From JACDER01 sp963842575 (GTDB lineage: Bacteria; Actinomycetota; Thermoleophilia; Gaiellales; Gaiellaceae), in the NCBI GenBank assembly GCA_963842575.1, contig CAWJGS010000010.1, forward strand, positions 434,001-498,000: a stretch of DNA of 64,000 bases, given 5' to 3'. Positions 8,512 through 20,224 of the stretch are shown here, in pieces. The notes under the pieces were generated by a model. The model ran no database searches and was not told where the DNA came from. It was given only the letters and a program-made list of their open reading frames with translations. Made by a program: the position numbers and the translations under genes. Position 1 is the stretch's first letter. Every line of letters begins with the position of its first letter.

Positions 8512-9036
8512 GCGCTTGCGGAACGTGAGCATGTCGAGCGGCGTCAGCATCTCCACGGCCGGGTGCGACTCCGAGAAGTCCGCCCGTCCGGTCATGCGGT
8601 AGCCGAGCCTGGTGTACCAGGCGGCCAGCCACTCCTTGCCGGGGTCCGTCTGCTCGCGTGGCACGAGCAGCCTGAGCTCCATCTGGCCGGCTCCGCGCTC
8701 CCGCGCGAGCTGTTCGGCGAAGCGAATGAGCTCGCGGCCGGCCCCGCTGCCCTGGTCGTCGGGATGGACGGCGAGCAGACCGAAGAACCCGGTCTCCTCG
8801 TCCAGCATCCGCACGCGCACCGACCCGACGATCCGTGTCTCGTCCCGCGCCACCGCCATCTCGCCGGCCGCGACGATCTCGGCGACGCGCTCGCTCGCGA
8901 TTCGCTCTGTTCCCGGCACCCAGAGCGCCGCCTCCGCCTGGCCGTACGCCGCGTTGATGCGCTCGGCGAGGTCGGCGACAACGGCGGGGTCGTCCGCGGC
9001 GGCCGGAGGCAGAAGCTCGAGCTCGAGCGGCGTCAG
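8506..9036 (-). CDS. GNAT-family N-acetyltransferase
   Basis: The 176-residue product has the GNAT core: strand VGSVRVRMLDEETGFFGLLAV, acetyl-CoA loop PDDQGSGAGREL and the C-terminal AWYTRLGYRMTGRADF. No ATG, GTG or TTG precedes the conserved region (LTPLELELLPPAAADD). The best start is a CTG at 9036 whose last two bases overlap the smpB stop as CTGA, mirroring the usual ATGA coupling. The alternative is an indel that hides a normal start. It is co-transcribed with smpB. The substrate is unknown. Confidence 0.7.
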   Translation of the reverse strand: MTPLELELLPPAAADDPAVVADLAERINAAYGQAEAALWVPGTERIASERVAEIVAAGEMAVARDETRIVGSVRVRMLDEETGFFGLLAVHPDDQGSGAGRELIRFAEQLARERGAGQMELRLLVPREQTDPGKEWLAAWYTRLGYRMTGRADFSESHPAVEMLTPLDMLTFRKRL

Positions 9037-9491
9037 CGGCTCCGCGCCTTGAGCGCTCGCTCGATCTGCCGGTCGGACTCGCGCTTGGCGATGTCGCGGC
9101 GCTTGTCCCGCTGCTCCTTCCCGCGCGCGACCGCGAGCTCGACCTTCGCCCGGCCGTTCTTCCAGTAGAGCCGAGTTGGGACCAGCGTGAGCCCCTTCTC
9201 CTGCACCTTCCCGATCATCGACTCGATCTCGCGACGATGCAGGAGGAGCTTGCGGTCCCGGTCGGGATCGTGCCGGCCCATCGAGGACGCCTGCTCGTAC
9301 GGAGAGATGTGAGCACCGACGAGCCAGAGCTCGCCGTCGCGGATGTCGCCGTACGCCCGCTGGAGCTGGGCGCCTCCGTCGCGCAGCGACTTGACCTCCG
9401 TCCCGGTCAGGACCAGGCCGGCTTCCACCCGCTCGAGCAGGTGGTAGTCGTGCCGCGCACGGCGGTTCTCGGCGATGAGCTTCTCGGCCAT
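9033..9491 (-). CDS. smpB: SsrA-binding protein SmpB
   Basis: The protein binds tmRNA and brings it to the ribosomal A site of stalled ribosomes. The 152-residue sequence has the family hallmarks ENRRARHDYHLLERVEAGL, LTGTEVKSLRDG, GAHISPYEQ, GLTLVPTRLYWKNGRAKVE and a basic C-terminal tail (KRRDIAKRESDRQIERALK). It lies in the same neighbourhood as ssrA and the RNase R-like gene, its two functional partners. Transcription appears leaderless, with TAGTCT 6 bases before the ATG. Confidence 0.96.
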   Translation of the reverse strand: MAEKLIAENRRARHDYHLLERVEAGLVLTGTEVKSLRDGGAQLQRAYGDIRDGELWLVGAHISPYEQASSMGRHDPDRDRKLLLHRREIESMIGKVQEKGLTLVPTRLYWKNGRAKVELAVARGKEQRDKRRDIAKRESDRQIERALKARSR

Positions 9492-9497
9492 GGGTCA

Positions 9498-9507
9498 AGA
9501 CTAGGCT
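9498..9507. promoter_or_regulatory. overlapping divergent -10 elements (smpB and decarboxylase)
   Basis: The 23-base gap between smpB and the decarboxylase holds two back-to-back -10 hexamers that share a TA. TAGTCT lies on the minus strand, 6 bases from the smpB ATG, and TAGGCT on the plus strand, 7 bases from the GTG at 9515. Both spacings predict leaderless transcripts from one bidirectional site. Confidence 0.5.
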
Positions 9508-9514
9508 ACGACTC

Positions 9515-10951
9515 GTGGACAGGCCGCCTCCGTTCACGGACCTCGACTGGGACCCGGAGCAGGCCCGCGCTTTCGCCGGCGAGATGGTCGACATCTGGAC
9601 GGAGTTGCTGGGCTCGTTGCGCCACGGCCCAGTCGTCCCGCCCAACATGGGCGTGGAGGCCGTCCGCGAAGCGGTCGCGCTCGACGTTCCCGACGAGCCG
9701 ATGCCCACGGACGAGCTCGTCGACCACCTGCGCCGGGCCGTCCTCGACAACTCGCTCAAGTCCGGGCATCCGGCGCACCTCGCGTACATCACCGGTACCG
9801 GCACGGTTCCCGGCGCCGCCGCCGATCTCCTCGCCTCGGGGCTGAACGCCAACGTCGGCGGCTGGCTCCTCTCCCCCGCGGCGACGGAGATCGAGCTCCA
9901 GCTGACACGCTGGCTGGCAGCGCGCCTTGGCCTTCCCGAGACGGCAGGAGGGATGATCGCCGCGGGCGGCGGAGTCGCGAACTTCATCGCGCTCAAGGTC
10001 GCGCGCGACGCGATGGCCGGTCTCGACACGAGGAAGAATGGCGTTTCGGCACCGCTCGCGATCTACTGCTCCGAGGAAGCGCACGTCACGATCGACCGCG
10101 CGGCCGACATGCTGGGCCTCGGCACGGACTCGGTCCATCACGTGGAGCCCGGCGACCTCGAAGTGGCCATCCTGCCCGACCGGCCCGGGATCGTCGTCGG
10201 CACCGCCGGGACGACTGCGACGGGTGTGGTCGAGCCTCTCGAGGAGCTTGCGGACATCGCGGAAAGGCATGAAATGTGGTTCCACGTCGACGCGGCATAC
10301 GGCGGTGCGCTCGCGCTCTCGGACGAGCTGCGCCCGCTGTTGCGCGGCATCGAGCGCGCCGATTCTGTGACGCTCGACCCACACAAGTGGCTGTCCACCC
10401 CGCTCGGAAGCGGCTGCATCGTCGTCCGCGACCTGGAGTCGCTTTCCGACAGCTTCGGCGTCACCGCCGCGTACGTCCACGAAGAGGAGGGGCTCGACCG
10501 CGGCGTCAACCTTGGCTTCATGGGGCCGCAGTTCAGCCGAGGGTTCGACGCGCTCAAGGTGTGGGTTTCGCTGCTCGCGCACGGGCGAAAGGCGTACGCC
10601 CGCCGCATCGAGCACGACATCGAGCTGACCCGGTACCTCGCGGCGCGGGTCGAGGAGCATCCGGAGTTCGACCTCCTCTCGAGCGGCCTGTCGATCTGCT
10701 GCTTCCGTTACCACCCGTCCGGAATGGACGACGAGGAGCAGCTCGACCGGCTGAACGAGCGACTGCTCAGCGAGCTGCAACTGGACGGCCGCGTCTACCC
10801 GTCGAATGCGATCCTGGACGGCCGTTACTGCCTGCGCACGTGCATCGTCAACTTCCGCACCGAGGCAGAGGATCTCGATCGCGTGCTCGAGGTGGCCGCC
10901 GAGCTCGGAGCCCGGGTTCAGGCGGGGCTCAGCTCGACCTTGCCTTCGTAG
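9515..10951 (+). CDS. PLP-dependent group II decarboxylase
   Basis: A cytosolic fold-type I pyridoxal-phosphate enzyme of the aromatic amino-acid/glutamate decarboxylase group, 478 residues. Cofactor residues are recognisable: HVDAAYGGAL (the Asp that pairs with the pyridine nitrogen) and DPHKWLSTPL (the Schiff-base Lys). The N-terminal SGHPAHLAYITGTGT segment and the HVTIDRAADMLG region are typical. Starts with GTG at 9515, the first in-frame start after the divergent promoter. Its 3' end overlaps the convergent RNase R gene by 34 bases. The substrate (tyrosine, tryptophan, DOPA, glutamate or other) cannot be decided from these motifs. Confidence 0.85.
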   Translation: MDRPPPFTDLDWDPEQARAFAGEMVDIWTELLGSLRHGPVVPPNMGVEAVREAVALDVPDEPMPTDELVDHLRRAVLDNSLKSGHPAHLAYITGTGTVPGAAADLLASGLNANVGGWLLSPAATEIELQLTRWLAARLGLPETAGGMIAAGGGVANFIALKVARDAMAGLDTRKNGVSAPLAIYCSEEAHVTIDRAADMLGLGTDSVHHVEPGDLEVAILPDRPGIVVGTAGTTATGVVEPLEELADIAERHEMWFHVDAAYGGALALSDELRPLLRGIERADSVTLDPHKWLSTPLGSGCIVVRDLESLSDSFGVTAAYVHEEEGLDRGVNLGFMGPQFSRGFDALKVWVSLLAHGRKAYARRIEHDIELTRYLAARVEEHPEFDLLSSGLSICCFRYHPSGMDDEEQLDRLNERLLSELQLDGRVYPSNAILDGRYCLRTCIVNFRTEAEDLDRVLEVAAELGARVQAGLSSTLPS

Positions 10952-12564
10952 CGCTCGATCTTCTCGACCCGGACGGAGATCGGGTCGCCGAGCCGGTACG
11001 TCCCGCCGCCGCGGCGCCCCACGAGCGCGGTCCCGAGCGGGTTCAGCTCGAAGTAATCGCCGGGCAGCCGCCGCGCGGGGACGTAGCCCTCGAAGACGTC
11101 ACCGAAGCGGGCAAACAGACCGCTGCCGATCACGCCGGTGACCTCGCCTTCGAACGCATGCTCCCAGCCCAGCTCGAAGAGCTCCTTGTCCAGCAGCCAC
11201 GCGAGACAGATCTCGTCGGCGAGGTACTCGATCTTGGCAGCGTCGCGCTCGCGCTCCGACGCATGCTCCGCGATCTCCGACAGGTCGCCCTGCGGCGCGT
11301 CCTGCCCCTGGCCTATCTCCCGCAGCAGCACGCGATGGCAGATCAGGTCGGGATAGCGGCGGATCGGCGAGGTGAAATGGCAGTAGTAGGGACTGGCGAG
11401 CCCCGAGTGCCCGAGGTTGCGGGGGTCGTAGCGCGCCTGCTTGAGGGCCCGCAGCACGAGCGGGGGGAACGCGTCTCTCCCCCGCCCCGACCTCTTGACG
11501 TACTCGGTCACGAGCTCGCTCGCCGCGGCCGCCAGGCGCTCCGCCTCGCGCGGGCTCACGTGCTCGGGCTCGGGCGGCGTCGGAACCGCGAGGTCGCCGA
11601 GCTTGGCGAGCAGGAGCGCAACCGCCTGGGGATCGGGACGCTCGTGCACGCGGTAGACGGCCTCCCGCTTGCGCCCGGCGAGCAGGCCGGCCACCGCCTC
11701 GTTGGCGAGAATCATCAGCTCCTCCACGAGCATGTGCGCGCGGGGCTCGCTCTCGCGCCAGGCGCGCTCGACGCCGCCGCGCCCGTCGAAGGCGAACTGG
11801 ATCTCCGTGCTCTCGACGCGCAGCGCGCCGCGCCCGAAGCGACGCTCGCGCAGCTCCTCCGCGAGCTGCCCCAAGAGGCGCAGCGCCTCGGCCACGTCCG
11901 GCTCGGCCTCGCCGCGCTCCGCCTGTGCGTACGTCAGGCGGGCGTGGCTGCGGATGACGGAGCGGTAGAAGAGCGGCTCACCGTTCGGCGGGAACTCGAC
12001 CGTCACGGTCAGGCGGTCGACGTGGGGGCGCAGGCTGCACAGATCGTCGGCGAGCTCGTGCGGGAGCATCGGCGCGACCCGGCCGGGGACGTAGGTCGAG
12101 AACGCACGCCCTTCGGCACCGCGGTCGAGCGGCGACCCCGCCGGAACGAAATACGAGACGTCCGCGATGTGCACCCAGGCTCGGATGCCATCCTCCTCCT
12201 GCCGCACCGAGAGCGCATCGTCGAAGTCCTCGGCCGTCTCAGGGTCGATCGTGAAGGTGACGAGGTCGCGCAGGTCGGCACGCCCCTCCAACGATGGCCC
12301 GGGCGGATCGTGGGGCTCGAACCCTTCCCTGAGCCCACGCTCGACGAGGAGCCCCTCCAGGACCGCCTCGACGTCGTCCACCCGGCCGAGCATGCGCTCC
12401 AGCTGTGCTCGTCCACGCCCCCGACGTACGACGACGAGATCACCAGGCCCCGCGTCGCCGAGCCCCTTGCGGTCGATCGTCACCGGTACGCCGGGCGTGA
12501 AGACCGGCTCGCCGACGACGAGCTTGCCCCGCCGGGCGACCTCTACGACGAGAAAGTCCGTCAG
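10918..12564 (-). CDS. rnr: ribonuclease R/RNase II family exoribonuclease
   Basis: A 3'-5' exoribonuclease of the RNB family. The catalytic domain carries DPETAEDFDDALSV with the metal-binding Asp cluster (about residues 107-120), VHIADVSYFV, SPYYCHFTSPIRRYPDL and a C-terminal S1 domain (FEGEVTGVIGSGLFARFGDV). At about 548 residues it is shorter than Escherichia coli RNase R, with a reduced N-terminal OB region. A GTG at 12483 is possible, but conserved-looking coding (DFLVVEVARRGKLVVGEP) extends upstream. I therefore start it at the CTG of 12564, which overlaps the ftsX stop as CTGA. RNase R degrades the faulty mRNAs released by tmRNA-SmpB. It is the last gene of the prfB-ftsEX-rnr run. Confidence 0.85.
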   Translation of the reverse strand: MTDFLVVEVARRGKLVVGEPVFTPGVPVTIDRKGLGDAGPGDLVVVRRGRGRAQLERMLGRVDDVEAVLEGLLVERGLREGFEPHDPPGPSLEGRADLRDLVTFTIDPETAEDFDDALSVRQEEDGIRAWVHIADVSYFVPAGSPLDRGAEGRAFSTYVPGRVAPMLPHELADDLCSLRPHVDRLTVTVEFPPNGEPLFYRSVIRSHARLTYAQAERGEAEPDVAEALRLLGQLAEELRERRFGRGALRVESTEIQFAFDGRGGVERAWRESEPRAHMLVEELMILANEAVAGLLAGRKREAVYRVHERPDPQAVALLLAKLGDLAVPTPPEPEHVSPREAERLAAAASELVTEYVKRSGRGRDAFPPLVLRALKQARYDPRNLGHSGLASPYYCHFTSPIRRYPDLICHRVLLREIGQGQDAPQGDLSEIAEHASERERDAAKIEYLADEICLAWLLDKELFELGWEHAFEGEVTGVIGSGLFARFGDVFEGYVPARRLPGDYFELNPLGTALVGRRGGGTYRLGDPISVRVEKIERYEGKVELSPA

Positions 12565-13436
12565 ACCTTCAGGAAGCGGCGCAGCGTCAGCATGGACGCG
12601 GCTGCGCCGAGCAGCAGCCCGAGCGCGACCAGAATCAGGCCGTTGAGGGGGAACGCGAGCGCGTGCACGCCCTGATCCTTGAACCAGATCGACGACACGA
12701 CCGTCTCCTTGCCGATGAAGAGGACGATCACCGCCAGGATCGCCCCGATCAACCCCGTGAACAGCCCCTCGAGCATGAACGGACCGCGGATGAACCAGTT
12801 CGAGGCGCCGACCAGCTTCATCACCTCGATTTCACGGCGACGGGCGAAGATCGATAACCGGATCGTGTTTGCGATCAGCAGCGTCGAAGCGAAGAGAAGG
12901 ATGATCACGGCGACGAGGAAGAGCACCTCGATCAGGTGCGCGACGTTCAGGATCTTGTGCGCCGTCTTCCGTCCGTAGCGGAGGTACTCGACGCCGGCCG
13001 GGTACGGCTTGAGGCTCGCCGCGATCCGGTCGACGTACTCGCCCTTCTTGGGTGTGACCGTGAAGGCGTCGGGCAGCGGGTTGTGCGGGACTTGCCGCGT
13101 CAGGCCCGGGTTGGTCTTGGCCATCGCCTTGAAGGCCTCTTCCTTGGAGACGAACTTGACCTCCTTGACGAGCGGGTTCTTCTGCAGCGTGATGCGGACG
13201 CGGTCGATCTGCTTCGGCGTCGCGTACGCGGCGCACGTCTGGTCGGTGCAGAAGTAGACGTTGACGACGAGCTCCTTCTTCGTCTTGTCCGTCCAGGCGC
13301 GCGCGTACGTCCCGAAGCCGACGAGCATGCCCACGAGGGCCATCCCGATCAGGACGGTGATGGCGGCGGCGAAAGTGGTCGAGAGGTTGGCTGTGAGGGA
13401 GCGCCACGCCTCCGAAAGGAGCATCTTGGTTCTCAC
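12561..13436 (-). CDS. ftsX: cell division ABC permease FtsX
   Basis: Membrane partner of FtsE that relays ATP hydrolysis to peptidoglycan hydrolases during division. The 291 residues show the expected topology: one N-terminal membrane segment, a periplasmic domain of about 120 residues with YFCTDQTCAAYATPKQID, then three more hydrophobic segments (LIEVLFLVAVIILLFAST, GLFTGLIGAILAVIVLF, LILVALGLLLGAAAS). Its start overlaps the ftsE stop by four bases. Confidence 0.93.
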   Translation of the reverse strand: MRTKMLLSEAWRSLTANLSTTFAAAITVLIGMALVGMLVGFGTYARAWTDKTKKELVVNVYFCTDQTCAAYATPKQIDRVRITLQKNPLVKEVKFVSKEEAFKAMAKTNPGLTRQVPHNPLPDAFTVTPKKGEYVDRIAASLKPYPAGVEYLRYGRKTAHKILNVAHLIEVLFLVAVIILLFASTLLIANTIRLSIFARRREIEVMKLVGASNWFIRGPFMLEGLFTGLIGAILAVIVLFIGKETVVSSIWFKDQGVHALAFPLNGLILVALGLLLGAAASMLTLRRFLKV

Positions 13437-14203
13437 TCGGAGGCGTACCCTCCGCGGCGCTCGTCACGGGCGAGCGCGCCGTCCTCCAGCGCGAGCACGC
13501 GGCGGCGCATCTTGTCGACCATCTCGCGGTCGTGCGTCGCCATCAGCACGGTCGTGCCGGCGCGGTTGATGCGGTACAGGAGCTGCATGATCCCGACCGA
13601 GGTGTCGGGGTCGAGGTTCCCGGTCGGCTCGTCGCAGACCAGGAGCGGCGGATGGTTGACCACGGCGCGCGCAATCGAGACGCGCTGCTGCTCGCCGCCG
13701 GAGAGCTGGTCGGGATAGGAATCCATCTTGGTCGCCAGGCCGACGAGGTTCAGCACCTCGGGGACCTTCTTGCGGATCGAGTTGCGGTTCTCGCCCTGCA
13801 CCTTGAGCGCGTACGCGACGTTCTCGGCAGCCGTTCGGTTCGTCAGGAGCTTGAAGTCCTGGAAGACGCAGCCGATGTTGCGGCGCAGGCGCGGCACGTT
13901 CCCGCGGCGCAGGCGGCCCAGGTCGCGTCCGCCGACGATGATCCGGCCGCCGGTGGGCTCGAGCTCCTTGAGCAGGAGCCGGACGATCGTCGACTTCCCC
14001 GATCCGGACGGGCCGACGACGAACACGAACTCGCCCTTCTCGACCACGAACGTGACGTGGCGAAGAGCGGCGACGTTGGGTGGGTAGATCTTCGAGACGT
14101 TCTCGAAGACGATCATCGACGACGGGCTGGGCGCCGGCGCGTCGACGCGCTCTCGCTCAGCTACGGCCATAGGCGTCTCTGTATGGAGATCGAATTCCTG
14201 CAT
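13433..14203 (-). CDS. ftsE: cell division ATP-binding protein FtsE
   Basis: ABC ATPase of the FtsEX complex. Walker A GPSGSGKSTIVRLL, signature QLSGGEQQRVSIARA, Walker B LLVCDEPTGNLD and ATHDREMVD are all present. IVFENVSKIYPPNVAALRHV marks the usual N-terminus. The reading frame starts 29 codons earlier than that at 14203, and internal ATGs at 14170 and 14116 are alternative starts; the last matches the usual FtsE length. Operon order prfB-ftsE-ftsX is the standard actinobacterial one. Confidence 0.93.
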   Translation of the reverse strand: MQEFDLHTETPMAVAERERVDAPAPSPSSMIVFENVSKIYPPNVAALRHVTFVVEKGEFVFVVGPSGSGKSTIVRLLLKELEPTGGRIIVGGRDLGRLRRGNVPRLRRNIGCVFQDFKLLTNRTAAENVAYALKVQGENRNSIRKKVPEVLNLVGLATKMDSYPDQLSGGEQQRVSIARAVVNHPPLLVCDEPTGNLDPDTSVGIMQLLYRINRAGTTVLMATHDREMVDKMRRRVLALEDGALARDERRGGYASE

Positions 14204-14266
14204 GGAGGTGTCTGGGCCTCATTCGGCCGGAGTCCCGGAAGCCGCTGAGTGTAGCCGAAAGCCCTG

Positions 14267-15359
14267 CTAGACCACGGTTCCTGCCGCTTTCGCCAGCAGG
14301 TATGCGCGGATGAACTCGTCGAGGTCCCCGTCCAGGACGGCCTGCGTGTTTCCCGTCTCGTGCCCGGTGCGGTGGTCCTTGACGAGCTGGTACGGCTGAA
14401 GGACATAGCTGCGAATTTGACTTCCGAAGCCGATGTCCTGCGCGGCGCCACGCTCTTTTGCGAGCTCCTCCTCGCGACGTTCCTGCTCGAGCTCGACGAG
14501 CCGCGATTTGAGCAGCCTGAGGGCCGTCTGCTTGTTGGACGACTGCGAGCGCTCGTTCTGGCACTGGACGACGATCCCGGTGGGGATGTGGGTGATGCGC
14601 ACCGCCGAATCGGTCTTGTTCACGTGCTGCCCGCCGGCCCCGCTGGCGCGGTAGGTGTCGATGCGGAGGTCGGCCTCGTCTATTTCCACGTTCTCGCTTT
14701 CGGGCAGCAGCGGCGCGACGATCACTTGCGCGAAGGACGTATGCCGGCGGTGGGCCTGGTCGAACGGCGAGAGCCGGACGAGCCGGTGGACGCCGCGCTC
14801 CGCCTTGAGGATCCCGTAGGCGTTCTCGCCCTTGACCGTGAAGGTCGCGGACTTGAGGCCGGCCTCCTCCCCCGGGCTCGCCTCGAGCACCTCGGTCTCG
14901 AAGCCACGCTGGTCGGCCCAGCGCAGGTACATGCGCAGGAGCATCTCTGCCCAGTCCTGCGCATCCGTGCCGCCCGTCCCGGCGTGGATGGTCACCAGCG
15001 CGTCGCCCGAGTCGTACTCACCCGAGAAGAGCGCGTCCTCCTGCAGGCGCGAGAGCTCCTTCTGCAGCGGCTCGAGCGAGGACGCGATCTCCTCGGCCAT
15101 CTCGCCGTCCATCGACAGCAGCTCGCGCGCGTCCTCGTACTCCTGCGTCAGCCGCTCGTAGCGCTCGAGCCGGCGCGTCACGCGCGCGTGCTCGGAGGAG
15201 ATCTGTGCTGCCTGCTGCTGGTCGTCCCAGAAGCCGGGCTCGGACATCTGCCGCTCGAGCTCGGCCGCGCGCTTCCTCAGCTCGTCGGGGTCAAAGGTAA
15301 TCACGGACCCAGGCGAGCTGGGTCCCGATTTCCTGGAGTTGCTCCTGCAAGTCGGCCAT
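14267..15359 (-). CDS. prfB: peptide chain release factor 2 (programmed +1 frameshift)
   Basis: RF2 reads UGA and UAA and releases the nascent chain. The SPF anticodon-like tripeptide (RLSPFDQAHRR) and the catalytic GGQ (SGAGGQHVNKTDSAVRI) are intact. The first 22 codons run from ATG 15359 to an in-frame TGA at 15291-15293, and the remaining 341 codons are in the +1 frame. The junction reads CTT TGA C, the universal RF2 slippage site. Joining 15359-15294 to 15292-14267 gives 363 residues, the normal length. Low RF2 slows termination at the UGA and promotes the shift, an autoregulatory loop known from other bacteria. Confidence 0.95.
15290..15296 (-). promoter_or_regulatory. prfB recoding site CTTTGAC
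   Basis: The heptamer matches the conserved +1 slippage signal exactly: CUU in the P site slips to UUU, and GAC becomes the next codon. The usual stimulatory Shine-Dalgarno-like element (AGGGGG) three bases upstream is not evident; the preceding bases are GTCCGTGATTAC. Confidence 0.9.
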
Positions 15360-15400
15360 CGCGGCCGATCGTAGCGTCAGCCGTGCTTTGACCGAGGCGA

Positions 15401-16866
15401 CTATCTCACGGTTACGGTGACGGGCGTCGCACCCCCGTCGAGCAACTTCCGCGCCACGAGCGTGATGCGCACGGTTCCCTGCACCTTCTTCTTCGGGACG
15501 TTCAAGGCCACGATCTTCGCCTCGAAGGGCGCCTCCACGAAGACGCTGATCCTGTGCCTTCGAACGAGCCGCACGGAGAACTGCATGCGCTCGTTCTTGC
15601 GCGCGAATACGTGGGGCACGGTCGTCGGGGCGATGGGGAGCGCGTTCCCGCACTCGCCGGTCTCGAGAACGGCTGCGAGCGCGTCCTGCGCCGCGGAGCG
15701 CTGGGCGGGCGTGAAGTGCGTGCCGTTGGCCACCGACAGCGTCTTGCCCAGCTGCTTCATCTGGAAGCAGCCCGTCTCGTTGACGATGTGGCCGAAGCCG
15801 CTGAGCGCCCGCTCCGACATCGTGCGGAACGGGTCTTCCGGCGCCAGCCCCTGAAAGAGGATCGACACCGCCGAGCTGGCCTGTCCGGGGAAGTCGGGCG
15901 TCATCACGAAGCCGTGTACCTGCCCGTCCTCCAGCCGCCCGGCCCCGGCGAGGCGGCCGACGTCGTCGATCGCGGTGATGTCGAGGACCTGCACGAACTC
16001 GGACGCTCCGTCCAGGTTGCCGCGCGCCTGGTCGTACGGTGCGTCGAAGACGAGCGGAAGGCCCTTGTCGTCGGCGTCTGCGCCGAGCACCGAGATCACG
16101 CCGGCGTCGTTGATCGCCTGCCCGGATGAGGACACGATGCCCGGGAGCGCCGGGAAGAGGTGCAGCGCCGGGAAGAGGTAGCCGCTGCCGTCCCAGCCGA
16201 AAGCGGTATCACCGCCGGCGCCGGTGAAGCGCCCGGTCGCCTGGCCGAAGATGTTTCCGGCGAGAGCGTCCCCCTGCTCATATGGGGCCGGGACCGCGCG
16301 GAAGGGCGTAAAGCCGCCGGCCGGATTCCACCTGCCGGGGACGCCGTCGCGCGAGCCGTAGATACCGCCGATGCGGTCGAAGGCGTTCGCCGTGCCGGAG
16401 ACCGAGGTCCTCGAGCCCACCCGTCGCGCTCCAGAAGAAGGCGTCGTTGCTGGGCGACAGCCGTCCGATCAGGTTTCCCGTCTCGCTGATGTCGCTCGGG
16501 AACACGCCCGCGCCAAGGTCGCGCATGCCCACTCCGGGCGTGTACAGGAACGCGTGCACGCGCCATTGTCCGTTTGCGACGTACCGGTGACGACTCCACG
16601 CTCGTTGAGAGCGACGGCGAAGGTGTTCTGGCCGCCGAGGTCGCCGATGTCGACGAGACCGCCGGCCGGGTCGTAGAAGAAGCCGCGGAGACGAGCGGAG
16701 CCGGACTCGTCGGTCATCACACCCGTCGCCTGGCCCGCCAGATTCACGTCGAACGCGTGGCTGAGCGTGCCGTTGATCGGCTTCAGGTCGGTGAACGTCC
16801 AGGGAGAGACGCCGGCCTGCGCCGCGCCCGCGAACAGAACGGAGAGGACGAGCGCGCCGAGAGCCG

Positions 16867-16882
<16 letters not shown>
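15401..16882 (-). pseudogene. secreted HAF-repeat protein, two compensating frameshifts
   Basis: The N-terminus is a signal peptide (VPRRVAALGALVLSVLFAGAAQA), followed by extracellular HAF-type repeats such as GFFYDPAGGLVDIGDLGG and HAFLYTPGVGMRDLG. The C-terminal half is less repetitive and ends in a beta-rich region. The frame shifts near 16560-16566 and back near 16400, so the middle ~50 codons are read in another frame. Restoring one base at each place yields a single continuous protein of about 490 residues. The GTG at 16882 overlaps the secA stop by 16 bases. Function unknown; HAF proteins are usually secreted. Confidence 0.65.
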
Positions 16883-19569
<2,687 letters not shown>

Positions 19570-19645
19570 CTACGTGACAAGGGTAGCGGGTGGCAGGCCA
19601 GAGTCTCTGTATGAGCGCGGAGACGCCGAGGCCGAACGGGCCTGC

Positions 19646-20224
19646 TCAGAGCGGGCTGACGCGGACTTCGAAGAGGTCTCCGTCCAGCCGCTTCGCCTCC
19701 GCGACATACGAGTCGTAGCGCTCGGAGGCCAGGCGCTCGAGCTCCTGCACTGTGCCGAACTCCGGCCGGCCGTCGACCGTGAGCGTCTTCGTCCCCTCCT
19801 GCATGGTCAACATCAGCTCCTCGCCTTCGACGCCCTCGATCTCCAGCACCTCGATGCGCCGCGCGGCCGCCGCCCAGACGTCGCCGTGCCTCCGGACCGC
19901 CTCTACCCGGTAGGGCGCTTTGACCAGGTCGTCCAGTACCTCCGCCAGCGGCTCGATCGCGGGCTCCGGGAGCTCGTCGTCGAGGATCACCGAACCGTCT
20001 TCGAGAACGACGAAGGTCACCTCCTTTCCCGGCAGGTCGGGCGCATCCGCCATCACGACGGCGTCCCAGTGCCGCGGCCTCTGGACGCCGTGGTAGCCGG
20101 GAACACCCGGTGCCGGCGGCCCGGTATCGACCGGCTCGGGCGGCCGCTCGTTCAGCCCGCCGTCGTCCAGGCCCCCCTCACGGGCCAGCCGCTCGTGCAA
20201 CCTTTCGCGGCGGAAGAGGGGCAA
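19646..20224 (-). CDS. conserved hypothetical between hpf and secA
   Basis: A 192-residue soluble protein with no domain I recognise. It is acidic, with a Pro/Gly-rich segment near residue 35-55 and a mixed alpha/beta look in the centre (KEVTFVVLEDGSVILDDELPE). Basic residues dominate the first 15 positions. It has no signal peptide or membrane segment. Its ATG lies immediately next to the hpf stop, so it is likely translated from the hpf transcript and may act in ribosome or secretion physiology. That role is inference from position only. Confidence 0.65.
   Translation of the reverse strand: MPLFRRERLHERLAREGGLDDGGLNERPPEPVDTGPPAPGVPGYHGVQRPRHWDAVVMADAPDLPGKEVTFVVLEDGSVILDDELPEPAIEPLAEVLDDLVKAPYRVEAVRRHGDVWAAAARRIEVLEIEGVEGEELMLTMQEGTKTLTVDGRPEFGTVQELERLASERYDSYVAEAKRLDGDLFEVRVSPL

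Noticed and set aside
10276..12675. 799-codon plus-strand open frame opposite rnr
   Set aside because: It is the antisense of a strongly conserved exoribonuclease; its Arg/Glu/Pro-rich product has no recognisable motif and arises from GC-rich codon bias.
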